A stretch of DNA of 64,000 nucleotides from Helichrysum umbraculigerum (GCA_949592205.1 CATIUR010000001.1:12787501-12851500), one strand, 5' to 3'. Shown: positions 34,324 to 46,187, counted from the first letter of the stretch. Program-made: numbers and translations. The notes: generated from the letters alone by a model not told the origin.

Positions 34324-34920
34324 GGAATGGGTTGTACCACACTAGGTACACTTAAGATCATATCTTTGAGCTTCTGTATCTCCCTTGCCACGACAGGGCT
34401 CCAGCCAGGATCCTGCACAATGTCAGTTCCGAAAGTATAACTAGTAGATACATTACCACTGTTAGGTGACACAAATAAAGATCCTAGAGTCTGTCCGGGA
34501 TCCTAAATGGTCGAGATCCCCATTGCATATATGGAATCCGGGATCCCAGTAGTTCCTTGCATTGCAATGAAATCTCCTTCAAGACTTGTAGATGCTGAAG
34601 TGTTGGAATCCAGGATCCTGCTCCAGGTAGGAGTAATATCCTGAGAAGCAGGAGTGCTGATCCTAGTCCTCAAGCTCTCCATATCCCTTTTCAGGATCTC
34701 GTTACTTCGTTCCATGCGACCTAATTGCTCCTTATCCTCCGAAAACATAGTCATAATATCCTGGTTAGAAATAATAACGGGATCTGAATCTGGGATCCCG
34801 GATCCTGAGAAAGTAGGTTGCGAGATGTGATGATGCGAGATGTGAAGCAGGAGGTAGACCAGTCATCATAGAGGTCGATGATGGCATATCAGAAGAGAGA
34901 GACCATTCTTGTGTCGACAT
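34324..34920 (-). pseudogene. F gag N-terminal region, broken
   Basis: Probable start ATG at 34,920 (MSTQEWSLSS). A coiled-coil-like stretch follows (EDKEQLGRMERSNEILKRDM). A stop at 34,503 and a TAG near 34,323 interrupt the path into the capsid region, and frames change around 34,760. The DNA is dense in GGATCC. Confidence 0.6.
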
Positions 34921-34994
34921 TTTTGACAAAAACTTTTGGAAAATATGATTTAACAAGGATTTTAACGAGAAATTGGTTATGAAAAGCACCACTT

Positions 34995-35012
34995 GCCCCA
35001 CGGTGGGCGCCA
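34995..35012 (-). other. Primer binding site region of F
   Basis: Sense TGGCGCCCACCGTGGGGC follows the LTR end after three bases. J has the same 18 bases at 43,539-43,556. Confidence 0.85.
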
Positions 35013-35015
35013 AAT

Positions 35016-36665
35016 TGTTTTGGTCAAAAATTATCCAAGGCAATTAAGTGATCAAATCTAGTTTGTGAGGTAGTGTGCTTGTATTGATTTTCGAGATAAT
35101 CGCCAAAAAACGTGAATTTATAATGAAACAATATGAATTTTGCAATGCAAATATGATGCAAACAGAAGACTTGTCAAAAATGTGACTAAGGGTTTAAATG
35201 ATACTGATTTTAAGTGAAACAAGTGTTTATTAACAGGATTAACACGAAACTTTTGAGTAAAATGTCGAGTAATTTAGGGATAACGCTAGTTATGCAACAA
35301 AAATATGATTGTGACCAATGAAAATTCTTGAAACAGATTAATAATGCAAATTTTATGATCAAAATATAATCACAAGCAAAATAAACGTGAATACTAATAA
35401 AAAATGCAAGTAAGAGCAAGGGTAATGCAAAATAATGCACTATAATCTGAGATAACACAGTTTTGTGATGAAAACCATTGATATGATTCAAGAAAATGGA
35501 GAATAATACAAGTTTAATAATAACATAAGACTGATTTTGTATAAAATAAGTGTTTGTAAACAAAATCAATGTGTTAACTTATGTAAAATTCGTGATAATG
35601 CAGAATATATGATCAAAAGATCAATAAAATGCAAATTAAACAATGAAAACGTAAAGTAAATGCAATCGACACAAGGATGTACGAGGAAATCCCTTGATCT
35701 TGTTAGATCGCCGGCATAAAACCTCGGGAAGGAACAATCGTTCCTTGCCTTTGTTGATTTTATTGCTGAAATTCGGGATAATACAATGAAAGAGCACAAA
35801 AATGATCGATCTAAGTGTTTGTGAGATGAACTAAGTGAAAGAGATGAACTAAGTGAAAGAGATGAATTGCAGGTGTGTTTGATCGAGAGAAGTGGTGTAG
35901 CAGAGTGTTAGAGTGTGTAAAAAGTGTCCTATAATCGATCATTTGCCTCTAATTTATAGTAAACACAACATAACTAACTTTCCGAAAAATCAGAGATATC
36001 CCGAGATATTCGGGATCCTCCAGTCTTTTACCTTGAACACGTGTTCTTTGACTACTTCCAAGCCTTGATCCGAAATTAATGGTATAATTGACCCATGTTT
36101 TAACCCTGCAAGACTTGGTCAAGATACACAACGGAAAAATAGGGATTAGTAACGTTTTACCCAGGATACCTAATATATCCTGGATCCTGATCATCCGGGA
36201 TCCTGAAACATCCAAGATCCTGAACATAATCAGACAAATAATGATTAGTAACATTTGATCCCATGATATCTAACATATCCGGAATCCTGATCATCTAGGA
36301 TCCTAATCATCCAGGATCCCGAAAACAAACTGATAAACAAAGATTATTAACGTTTGATCCCAAGATACTTAACATATCCGGGATCCTGCACATTCAAAAT
36401 CCTAAACATATGTGAGATCCTGAGATTTCTATAGTACTCAGGATCCTGAATATACCTAAATACTTATCCATAATCGGGATCCTTTATGCATGCGGGATCC
36501 TGGATACATCCAAGATCCTGATAACCTATATCATAAATACATACTATCTCGGGATCCTTAGTCTTAGCTTAATCCTGAATATATCCATGATCATGGATAT
36601 AACTTTCAATAGTAACTAATCACTTCAGGATTCTGAATCCTGACTGTAAAATTTAGCCCCAAACA
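35016..36665 (-). repeat. 5' LTR of F
   Basis: About 1,650 bp; sense ends in TTTTTGACCAAAACA like the LTRs of H and J, whose 3' halves it resembles (for example the AAGGATCGTTTGATCCTT segment). TATA-like box near 35,950-35,960 (minus). 36,000-36,600 is full of GGATCC. The outer limit near 36,665 is set by where likeness to the left LTR stops. Confidence 0.82.
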
Positions 36666-36689
36666 ATACTGATGCGCACTAAACGTATC

Positions 36690-37360
36690 GATCTAAGGTT
36701 TGTGTCGTTTTCACGTCACTCTAAGGTTTGAAATGTTTTCACATTACCAATTGGTTAGGCATTTTCATGTCTCAAATGGCGTAGCCCAAGTATCAAATGG
36801 TTTGTAATGTTTTCACATTACCCAACGATTTGGCATTTACATGTCACAATTATAGTTTTCTTAAACTATCTAATGGTTATAATGTTTTCACATTATCAAA
36901 GTTTTCATTAGTTAAGTCTAATAAGTGACTTTATTAGCTCTAATGTTTTCATGATTATCAAAATTGTTTTGATCTAAGGATCACAAAATCTTTTTAACAT
37001 CACCACATTTTTTCAAAAAATAAATTGTTTTCACAATTGTTTGACAAATTAAAAACATTTTCATGTTACAGGAAGTACTCATTGGAGTTATCGTTATCTG
37101 CAAAGTATTTTAGGATCCTGGAATCTTAGGATCCTAAACTTGAGTTTATATAAAATCCAGTTAGGGATCCTTGAATCTAAGGATGCCAAACTCGAGATTA
37201 TTTCAGATCCTATTAAGGATCCTTGAAGTCTACGGTGTTGAATGGGTATTGAGAGAATCCTCTCAACATCCTGGATGTATCCTGAGGGAATCTCCTCAGG
37301 ATCCTATTTCTAAGCAGATATCAAGCAAATATACATACTGAGGGAATCTCCTCAGTATCC
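36690..37360 (+). repeat. Hairpin arrays in H
   Basis: 36,693-36,990 carries AATGTTTTCACATTA-type inverted repeats; 37,249-37,358 carries three GAGGGAATCTCCTC-type units. Both correspond to the arrays of F in the same sense-strand order, array B before array A. Confidence 0.7.
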
Positions 37361-37601
37361 TGAAGACGCAAGACATAGATAATACCCTAATATTATTAAC
37401 GTCAAAATATTTTAGGATTATTCGTCCCGAATCAGAGTTCAAAAGTGCAGGAAATTAAAAATGTCTTGTGGCCAACATTAACCACATTCAAAAAACCACC
37501 ATGGTTGACCATACCAGGTCAATCTCGCCCCAAATAAAATTGTTTAATTACATCACAACCCATAAAAACCAAACATAAAATAAAAACCAGGCTCCGGTTA
37601 G
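37361..37601. other. H spacer, nothing recognised
   Basis: AT-rich spacer between the hairpin units and the stop codon of the antisense gene. Confidence 0.4.
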
Positions 37602-38424
37602 TCAAATGCCATCCTCGTCCGAGGATCCTTCACTGTTGGCTAAATCGACGGTTGCAGTTACTTTCTCGATATGTCTGGAGTTAGACGCTTCTCCTTTGAT
37701 TAGTGTTTCGGGGACTATCACCTTGGGGACTTTGGTTGCTTTTTCTTTTTGAATCCAGGGTCTTCCGAGACCAATGAAGAATGGATTTGAGGGATAATCA
37801 TCCTTCATTCTTGCTAGTTTGTCCTTCCACCCCTTGACGTCCCACAGGCTGGCGTCTAGCCCGTTTTCAGCAGCTTTCGTGGCCATATGAATCTTGGATT
37901 CCAATACAGCAATAGTGGCGTCTCTTTTCACCTTTTCCAGTAGATTGTTGTTTATGTTGGATCCTTCTTCACGACCGGATTTGTCGGCGAGCTTAACTTT
38001 GAGCGCTTCGATTTTTCGCTTGGCTTTCTCCAATTCGAGAGTCCTCTTTTTGAGGGAAGTAGTCACACCGTCAATCGTTTTGACCTTATCTATGTGATCT
38101 TCTATCATAATATATGCGGCCTGATAAAAGGGGTTAGTATAAACTTTTACATCGTTTAAAGTGAACTAAAAGAAGAAGGGCCTTACTATTAGGAGATTGG
38201 AAGCAGGATTGTTGACATCGTATATTTCTTCGATTTTTCTCTTTTTAGAGAGAAAGTGTGTTGGAAAAGGTTTGAAACTTGAACTACCAGCCGTGGTTGT
38301 TTCTTTCTGAGGTGGGATCGCCGAATCAATGTCAGACAAACTGAAATGTACTGGAAAAGTATGAAAGAATTTAGAACAAAATGGTGAACGGGAAAGTAAG
38401 AAAAGGAGTAAAATTACCTGACAT
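37602..38424 (-). CDS. Antisense three-exon gene in H (coiled-coil protein)
   Basis: Proposed exons are 38,424-38,418, 38,350-38,187 and 38,120-37,602. Introns of 67 and 66 bp have GT/AG ends: donor TCAG/GTAATT with acceptor TTTTCCAG/TA, and donor CTAATA/GTAAGG with acceptor TTTTATCAG/GCC. Spliced, the frame stays open for about 229 codons. The product has a Ser/Pro-rich N-terminus with a basic KKRKIEE patch, then a Lys/Glu-rich coiled coil (about residues 63-110), a Trp-rich segment (WDVKGWKDKL) and an acidic tail. It runs opposite to H. I do not recognise the family. The short introns and tiny first exon make the 5' model less certain than exon 3. Confidence 0.6.
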
Positions 38425-38715
38425 GGTTGATTTTTCTCGGTTGCTCCGATTATTTTCAAGGAGAATTTGATATGGAAATGAGATTGTGGAGTAATTGTAG
38501 ATTAAAATAACGAAGAAGAAGGATGAGAGATAAGAGGACTTATGTGATGTGATGATGATGGTTTGATGTGATAAGGGTTTAGAGGTTATCATTACTGCTT
38601 AGACACGATCTCCGATACACGCATAATATCTCACCTAACACTATTTAAGCGGTTATTATGAGAAGTTATAACGTTTAAGGATCCTGAAAAACATTATAAC
38701 TTCGGGGGCAATTGT
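38425..38715. other. Upstream region of antisense gene and polypurine tract of H
   Basis: A TTAAATAG stretch on the minus strand near 38,640-38,652 might be a TATA element for the antisense gene. The sense polypurine tract of H is at 38,701-38,712. Confidence 0.45.
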
Positions 38716-39976
38716 TGTGGGTAGATTTTCACTAACCTTTGCAGGATCCTAACTAGCATCATATGCACACCTCCCAGGTATGAAAGTCGTTTATATTTTA
38801 TATTCGTATCTCAGGATAATGATAGTTTATAAGCCTGTTTTCAGGATCACAGATATAGATAAGGATCCTGGATATATCGTTATTATTTATCTTGAGGATC
38901 CTAGTCAGGATATTATTATCTAACATAATCGTGCAGGATACTGAATGAGGAAGATCCTTATGTAAGGATCCTAAAGTTTATTCTAGAGTACACATAGCTC
39001 GGGATCCTGAACCTGTATTAGTTCAGGATCATGCGCTGTTTAACGTGTTTATTTTTCTTGAGTATCCTAGTCAGGATATTATTATCTAACGTAATCGTGC
39101 AGGATACTGAATGAGGAAGATCCTTATGTAAGGATCCTAAAGTTTATTCTGGAGTACACATAGCTTAGGATCCTGAACCTGTATTAGTTCAGGATCATGC
39201 ACTGTTTAACGTGTTTATTTTTCTTGAGTATTGACCAGGTCTTAGGAGAAACGCGTTAATGATATATGCTCCGAATTACGTGAAGAGGTTTTGATACAAT
39301 TCTATGAAGACGAAGACTTATGCACGTGTAAAATGGAGTCAAAAGAGACGTTGGTGGTCTCCAACTTTCATCGGAGGATCCCTGATATTTCTAAAATATT
39401 GTTATACGCTCTTAGTATTTAAACGAGGCTTGGGTGATCGATTAGGGTAACGAATACTCACTATTTTCACCTGCAAATCACATAATCACTCTACTATTTC
39501 TTTCTTTTACATCGATTTCATCAACACTTAGTTAAATTCACACAAATTCACTTAGCCGATCATCCTTGTGCTCTTAGTTTGTAATAAATTACTTTCATTT
39601 TAATAAGATTTACAAAGGCAAGGATCGTTTGATCCTTCTCGAGGTTTTGTGCTGGCGATCAACCTTGATCAAGGGCTTTCCTTGTATATCATCGTGTCGA
39701 TTGCATTTTATTTCATATTTTTACTACTTAGTCTGTGTTTTATTGATCTTTTTATCACACAATCGGCATTATCCTTAATCTGTTCTTGAGCTTTGATATA
39801 AAAACATTTGTTCAACAAGGATCTACGTATTTAATCTATCTTTTTAACACAAAATATTGACTTACTAATAGAGATAATCGTGTTTCTACGTAATTATCTT
39901 GAGAGTAATTTTTACACCTGACCTCACAAACTAATTTTGATCACTTAATTGCTTTTAGTAATTTTTGACCAAAACA
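38716..39976 (+). repeat. 3' LTR of H
   Basis: TGTGGGTAG...ACCAAAACA, about 1,261 bp. Related to the LTR of J. It contains an internal 166-bp tandem duplication (38,891-39,222) absent from J, which accounts for most of the length difference. Confidence 0.85.
38891..39222 (+). repeat. 166-bp tandem duplication in the LTR of H
   Basis: Two adjoining copies begin at 38,891 and 39,057 and differ at only a few sites; the CTTGAG boundary recurs at 39,223. Confidence 0.85.
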
Positions 39977-41060
39977 ATCCCCAACTTGAAATCTTCTTAT
40001 CCTGATATTTTTGTTGTAAGACCTTGAAATCCTTTGCTGATAAGCTGCAATCCTGAATTTAGCATAATCTCTAATCTCATCCACAGTGTCAAGATCTTGA
40101 ATCAATGCTTCCTTATTTGCTTCTTCAGTCTGCATTCGGGATCTTGCCGTCGGGATCACCATTTCTGTCGGGATCATTGCTTCAGATCCAAACACCAAAG
40201 CGAAAGGAGTTTGTTTAGTTGCTTGCTTCTCAGTGGTCCTATCAGCCCATAGAACGAATGGTAACTCCTCAGCCCATCTCCCTTTCTTGGCATCCAGCCT
40301 CTTTTTAAGATTGTTGATGATAATCTTGTTACTGGATTCCGCTTGTCCGTTGGCTTGGGGATGAACTGGTGTTGAAGTTATCATCTTAATGCCCCAACTT
40401 TCACAAAATTTGGTTGTTCTATTCCCAATGAACTGAGATCCATTATCACATATTATCTCTGCCGGGATCCCAAATCTGGCCAGGATATTTCTTTTAATGA
40501 ATGAGATCACATCCTTTTCTTTTACTTGTACAAATGCTTCAGCTTCAATCCATTTCGAAAAGTAATCCGTCATTGCAAGCATAAAAACTTTTCCTCCAGG
40601 AGCAGTAGGCAGTTTCCCAACAATATCCATTCCCCATTTCATAAATGGCCATGAGGAGATAATTGGATACATCGGTTCTGCTGGTTGATGATGGATGTTC
40701 CCGTGTCTTTGACAAGCATCACATTTGCGAGCGAAATCCATGGAATCCTTCCTCATAGTTGGCCAAAAGTAACCTGTTCTCAAAGTTTTTGAGAATAGTG
40801 CTCTGCCCCCAGAATGATTTCCACAGTCTCCCTCATGTATATCCTTAAGAACTGCTTGCGCTTCAGGATCCTCAAGGCATCGCAATAATGGTCCTGCAAG
40901 AGATTTGTGATACAATATCCCATTTTGAATAATAAAACGAGATACCTTAAGTTTGAAAATTCTGGGATTTGGTTCATCCTTTGTGATCACATCATTTTGT
41001 AAATATTCCATGATTGGTTGCATCCATGATCCCGATTTGGCCCAGAAGCTGATTTGTCCG
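39977..41060 (-). pseudogene. Fragment I integrase
   Basis: Minus-strand frame from about 41,060 down to the LTR of H. HHCC region HSGGRALFSKTL ... CDACQR, then core motifs MDIVGKLP, CDNGSQF and NGQAESSNK, the D, D, E residues of integrase. It ends at FQVGD, where the C-terminal part is cut by the LTR junction; the codons after that are LTR sequence. A frameshift around 41,000-41,060 separates it from the RNase H frame. Confidence 0.9.
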
Positions 41061-42417
41061 AATTATCTCCACTATCGGGATCATCAATTCTACACACCTG
41101 CTCTTTTTCCTTATCTTCTATGGCTGGCGACAAGATGTGAGCAATTGAGATCCTGATGTCAGGCGGGATCCTTAGAGTTGATCCCAAATTTGCCAACGAA
41201 TCTGCTTCTGAATTGGCTTCTCTTGGTATATGGTTTATACTGAATGTCTCGAAATTACCTGTAAGCTTTTTGACAACATCCAAATACAAAACCAACTTTT
41301 CGCCTTTTACAGCATAAGTACCATTATAATGATTTACAACTAATAAAGAATCCATATAAACTTGTAAATGTTTTACTCCTATATCTTTAGCTAGTTGTAA
41401 TCCAGCAGTTAATGCCTCATATTCTGCTTCGTTATTAGTAGCTTTAACCTCACAATTAATTGCTTGTGGCATTATGTTTCCCTGTGGTGATCTTAGTATT
41501 ATCCTTAATCCAATTCCGTTCATATTGGATGCTCCATCAGTATATAAAATCCATTTGTCTTTTGATTCATCTAATTGTTGTACTTCTAAATCTAATTCTT
41601 TTTGACGATCACTAGTGAAGTCAGCTATAAAGTCTGCTAAAGCTTGGGAGTTTATGGCATTTCTCGGTTCATATATTAAATTAAATGCGCTCAATTTAAC
41701 AGACCATTTAGCCATTCTTCCTGACATTTCAGTTTTCCCAAGTACCGATTTTATGGGATAATTTGATCTTTCATGAACAGGGTGTGTTTCAAAATAATGT
41801 CTAAGTTTAGTAGAGGCCATTACCAATGCAATGATAAGTTTTTCGAGATGAGAATACCTGGTATCAGCATCAAGTAGACTTTCACTTACATAGTAGACAG
41901 GATGCTGCTGACCTTCGTGATCCTTAACAAGCACCGCACTTACCGCATTTCGGGATACCGCCATATATAGATACAATGGTTCTACATCTTCTGGCTTCAT
42001 TAATAAAGGAGCCGACGACAGATATTTCTTCAATTCCAAAAATGCTGCTTCTTGTTTGTCACCCCATTCGAATCTTTTATTCTTCTTCTTCAGGATATCA
42101 TAGAATTCTTTACATCGATCTGAGGATCTTGAAATAAATCTATTGAGGGCCGCGATCCTGTCGGTCAATCTTTGTATATCCTTGGTGTTGATTGGGGATT
42201 TCAAATCCAGGATAGCCTTAATTTGTTCTGGGCTAGCCTCGATCCCTCTTTTAGTCACCATATAACCTAAGAATTTTCCTGCCCCCACTCTGAAATGGCA
42301 CTTAGCAGGGTTAAGCTTCATGTTATATTGGTCTAGGATATCAAAAGCAGTTTGAAGATCCTGAAGATGATCCTCAGCTTTCTTCGATTTGACCACCATA
42401 TCATCAATGTAAACTAT
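41030..42417 (-). pseudogene. Fragment I reverse transcriptase 3' half and two RNase H domains
   Basis: The frame enters from the right exactly at the RT active site (VYIDDMVVKSK); upstream RT is missing because the LTR of J begins at 42,418. RT thumb (KCHFRVGAGKFLG), a first degenerate RNase H (YLYMAVSRNAVSAVL, RYSHLEKLIIALV), then a second RNase H of archaeal type (YTDGASNMNGIG, NNEAEYEAL, REANSEADSLAN). The doubled RNase H is characteristic of the Tat lineage. The element is cut on both sides by plus-strand LTRs and its own LTRs are outside the window. Confidence 0.9.
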
Positions 42418-43535
42418 TGTGGGCGGATTTTCACTAACATTTGCAGGATCCTGATTAGCATCATATAGACATCTCACAGGTATAAAAGTTCTTTAAATTT
42501 TATATTCGTATATGAGGATAGCGATAAGCTGTAAGTATATTTTCAGGATCACAGTTATATTTTAGGATCCTAGAAGTACCCTTGTTATTTATTCTGCAGG
42601 ATCCTGGTGAGGATATATTTATATAACATAATTGTGCAGGATGCTAAATGAGGGAGATCCTTAAGTGAGGATCCTACAGTTTATTCTGGAATATACATAG
42701 CCCAGGATCCTGAACCTGTTTTAGTTCAGGATCATGCGCTGTTTAACGTGTTTCTTTTCTATAAGTATTGACCAGTTCATATGAGGAATGCGTTAATGAG
42801 ATACGATCCGGATTATGTGGCAAGGCTCTGATACGATTCTATGAAGATGAAGTCTTATGCACGTGTGGAATAGAGTCAAAAGAGACGTTGGTGGTCTTCA
42901 CCATTCCTCGGAGGATCCCTGATATTTCGGAATTATTGGTATACGCTCTTAGTATTTAAACTAGGCTTGGGTGATCGATTAGGTTAATGTTTATTCACTA
43001 CTCACACCTGCAAACTACACAAACACTCTGCTATTTCATTCAATTACGTTTATTTCTTCAACACTTAGCTAGATTCACACACAAATTCACTTAGTCGGTC
43101 ATCCTTGTGCTCTTACTTTGTAAACAATTACTTTCATTTTTATAAGATTAACAAAGGCAAGGATCATTTGATCCTTCCCGAGGTTTTGTGCCGGCGATCA
43201 ACCTTGATCAAGGGCTTTCCTCGTACATCATCGTGTCAATTTTACTTTTACTTTGTTCAATTCATTTTCACAACGTTTAATCTAAATTATCTTTGTGATT
43301 TACTTAAAATATACTATCAAACTAGCATTATCCTTAAAATGTTCTTGAGCTTTGATATTAAATCATTTGTTCAATAAGGATCTACGTATCAAATACATCT
43401 TTTTAACGCAAAATATTTACTTACTAATAGAGATAAGTGTCTTTCTACGTAATTATCTTGTGAGTAATTTTTACACCTGACCCCACAAACTAAATTTGAT
43501 CACTTAATTGCTTTTAGTAATTTTTGACCAAAACA
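42418..43535 (+). repeat. 5' LTR of J
   Basis: TGTGGGCGG...ACCAAAACA, about 1,118 bp, related to the LTR of H along its length. It lacks a polypurine tract on its left side, and a primer site follows on its right, so it is a 5' LTR and not the partner of the LTR at 38,716. Confidence 0.85.
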
Positions 43536-43538
43536 ATT

Positions 43539-43556
43539 TGGCGCCCACCGTGGGGC
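43539..43556 (+). other. Primer binding site region of J
   Basis: TGGCGCCCACCGTGGGGC three bases after the LTR. Confidence 0.85.
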
Positions 43557-43593
43557 AATTGGTGTTTTGCTTAATCAAAATTTTGTGAAGAGC

Positions 43594-43976
43594 TGTTAAA
43601 ACGTATGATCGTTTAAGCTCAAATTGTTTAGATCTTGACCTAGGATCAATGATAACAAAGACAACAATCTACAGCGGAATAAGAACAAATCGATGTCATC
43701 ACTTCAAGCCTCAATTTTATTCGATCACAATAAAACGGTTATACAAATATAACAGGATCAAGAAACCTTGATCTTGAGGCTAAACCAAAACCCTAGACGT
43801 CTACATTATGTGTGCACACTTTTTCCTACGTCCCTATGTCTCTTTATATAATAGAGATCTTTAGGGTTACATGAAATCATAATTATACTAGGAGACCAAT
43901 TAAAATAAAACAATTCATCTTTAGTCCCTCAACTTTCATCTTTTATTTTGTCTCATCAAATTAATAATTCCTTACA
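43594..43976 (-). repeat. 3' LTR of C
   Basis: TGTTAAAACG...CCTTACA on the plus strand. Sense TATATAAA box near 43,850-43,857. Confidence 0.92.
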
Positions 43977-46187
43977 ATCTTCCCCTATTTGATGATGACG
44001 AAATAAACATCTTCTCACACAAGCTTCCCCTTAACTCTTGATTTCTTGTAATCATATCATGCCATGCGATAAGTTGCAAATCTGAATCTTCAAATTCTTC
44101 TTCTTCCCCTTTTTGTCATAATCCAATAGGGATCTTGTGAAGATAAGCAACTTTGAACCTTTACAACCACATAATATATAGTACACCACTAATCCAATTT
44201 TCTAATATCTCAAATTACCCTCCATGACGCATTCTAAGAATAATGAATTTGAGTATTATAAAATTACACTAGTAATAGTAATATACAACAAGCAGTGGTA
44301 ATAAAACCTTTATCCCTCAATTCATGCATGAACATCTTCTGACGGTTAAATACTTTGTCGATAAGCTTCCCCTCAAATTAATATGTTAACCATCTCTTGA
44401 ATCTCAAACTTTTATTAGCTCTATGTAATGATTACTGGTCGGTGAAGAAAATAGAGTATAACAAACTTAATAAAGAAGTTAAATCTTCCAAACTTGTACC
44501 TTATATCTTGTACTATCCACGACGTCGAACTTATAATTCTATGTATAAGTAGACCGCAATCTCTTTGACAAAAATCCTTATTCTTCATAATAAGTCACCG
44601 AGCAACCCAAACTCTTCCAAGTGATAGCAAATGTTAGCATTGAGCATCCTAAGTTTAATCTCACACGTTTGCTAGATTTTGTCAAGTCTTCGTCGTCACC
44701 ATACAAACCAAACAAGTTATCTTCAAAGTTTACAACCATTACTTTGAGATATGATAAGATACACGCCTGTAAAACTCAACTACAATATCAAATAAGCTAT
44801 AATCGATCTTCTTCGTAATCACATCTTCAAATAATCTTCAAAAACGAGCCATTAAATCAATACAATTCCATTTGAGATCCAAACTATCAACTGTTTTGTT
44901 CTAACAGTTTTAACCACTTCACCAATTTCACAAACAGTGGAAACTTTATTCTACTTCCACAAACAGTTGTAACTTAATTATCTCGAACTCCAAAAACAGT
45001 GGTAAAATCTTTAAAAACAGTGGTAATAATAACCACTAACAGTGTTGACTTCCATGAAAATCTCAAACTGTGGAAACAATCTTCAAATTCAATAAATAGT
45101 GGTAAGCGTATTCCACAAATAGTGGTAATAACTTGAAACATTTGCTAGCAATCTCCACATGTGTTCTACCATGTCAATCTCATCAGCTCACCTCAACACA
45201 TTCTTCTAATTAAGATTTATGAAAACATAATAAATATGATGCGTTGGCTGCAAAAGTGAGTTAATGAAGATGATCAAATTAAATAACCATGCAGAAAACC
45301 CATTCTGACCATGCCTGATGTCGAAAATTCAAAACACACAGCACCGATTTCCATAAGCAACAACTAAAACGATCAAGCACATAAACTGCCGTATATCCCA
45401 ATCGCTCCTCATAATCCTCTTGATCTTCTAATAATCTCAAATACCATGATCTGCTGCTATCGCTATCATAACAAATTCCAGAAACCCCTCGTGCATAACT
45501 TCTTGCAGAACACCTTCTAACTTGAAACAAGTTTTAATGAACCACCATGTTGATATAAATTGATAAGAATCTGTGTTCCAAAAGAGGATTTATGATTGAA
45601 TAGAGATAATTATCAAGTTTGATCTTGTAGCTTCCACACGTTGAATCACCAAAACCATTGACCTTCTGATAATAACAATTCTTGTTTTGACTTCCTCAAA
45701 ACAATATGTCGGCTAATAACAATCCCATGTCAGCACAAACTTGATTCCCAACTGATACTAATAATTAAATCTCAAGACTTTTAATAACCTATTCACCAAT
45801 TCGGTTACCCTCCAAATCAATTTGGTCAAACAAAACTTGTGCCACAAGTTTGACAATTTAATACCCAGATTCTAAACAATAAGGAAAATTGTCGAACAAT
45901 AAAAATCGCTAGCTATCTTGAATAAATTCTCAAACAATATCCAATTAATGCATGTCGGCAATAAAGCAAAATAATGACAACATTGATGAATACTTAGGTA
46001 GTGGATAAAATAAAGAACACGTGAAAGTGCACCAGACACAAACGATTAAATAAACCCCATGACCAAATTTGGATTTTGAAATATACCAGAGAAAATATTT
46101 GTCGATCTTCGAAATTCTTCAATATTATCTTTGATCTCATACACTATGTCTATCCTAGATCCTGAGCCACCTTGCTCTGATACCAAT
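43977..46187 (-). other. Interior of C, non-coding with short repeats
   Basis: Polypurine-like tracts on the sense strand recur at 43,977, 44,022, 44,101 and 44,363. Between 44,880 and 45,135 about nine copies of an ACAGTGGTAA-like motif occur at irregular spacing. ORFs (up to 83 codons) show no motif. Confidence 0.65.
46174..46186 (-). other. Primer binding site of C (tRNA-Met type)
   Basis: Sense TTGGTATCAGAGC, one base from the 5' LTR. Confidence 0.9.

Larger units (their letters stand above)
1..36665 (-). mobile_element. Element F: Tat-like Ty3/gypsy retrotransposon, interrupted by E
   Basis: F reads leftward. Its 5' LTR is at 35,016-36,665, followed by a primer binding site, gag remnants, a scrambled pol, a 3' non-coding region and a second LTR that runs off the left edge. 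E with its nested passengers occupies 3,409-30,731 and is flanked by ATAAT at 3,404-3,408 and 30,732-30,736. Pol similarity continues across that gap: bases 30,737-31,335 resemble the RNase H part of fragment I, and 3,040-3,300 resembles its linker before integrase. Assignment to Tat rests on the gag type, the primer site and likeness to fragment I, which has two RNase H domains. The element is clearly dead. Confidence 0.8.
36666..39976 (+). mobile_element. Element H: 3' part of a plus-strand Tat-like element
   Basis: Contains in order two hairpin arrays (reverse-oriented relatives of those in F), an antisense gene, a polypurine tract (TTCGGGGGCAAT, 38,701-38,712) and a 3' LTR (38,716-39,976). 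Gag and pol would lie left of F and are outside the window. A spacer between pol and 3' LTR bearing an antisense ORF is known in Tat-lineage elements such as Grande. Confidence 0.7.
42418..43593 (+). mobile_element. Element J: 5' end of a plus-strand Tat-like element
   Basis: LTR at 42,418-43,535, then the 18-bp primer site region at 43,539-43,556 (identical to that of F), then about 37 bp of internal sequence up to C. The internal text resumes only as AGAGCCTTG at 46,571-46,579 before K begins. The rest of J lies beyond the window or was lost. Confidence 0.8.

Noticed and set aside
34503..34760. GGATCC repeats as cloning or linker artefact
   Set aside because: They are spread over thousands of bases in several related elements, with natural variants.
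38716..43535. One complete element with LTRs at 38,716 and 42,418
   Set aside because: The left LTR lacks a primer site after it and the right LTR lacks a polypurine tract before it; pol between them is reversed and cut at both ends.
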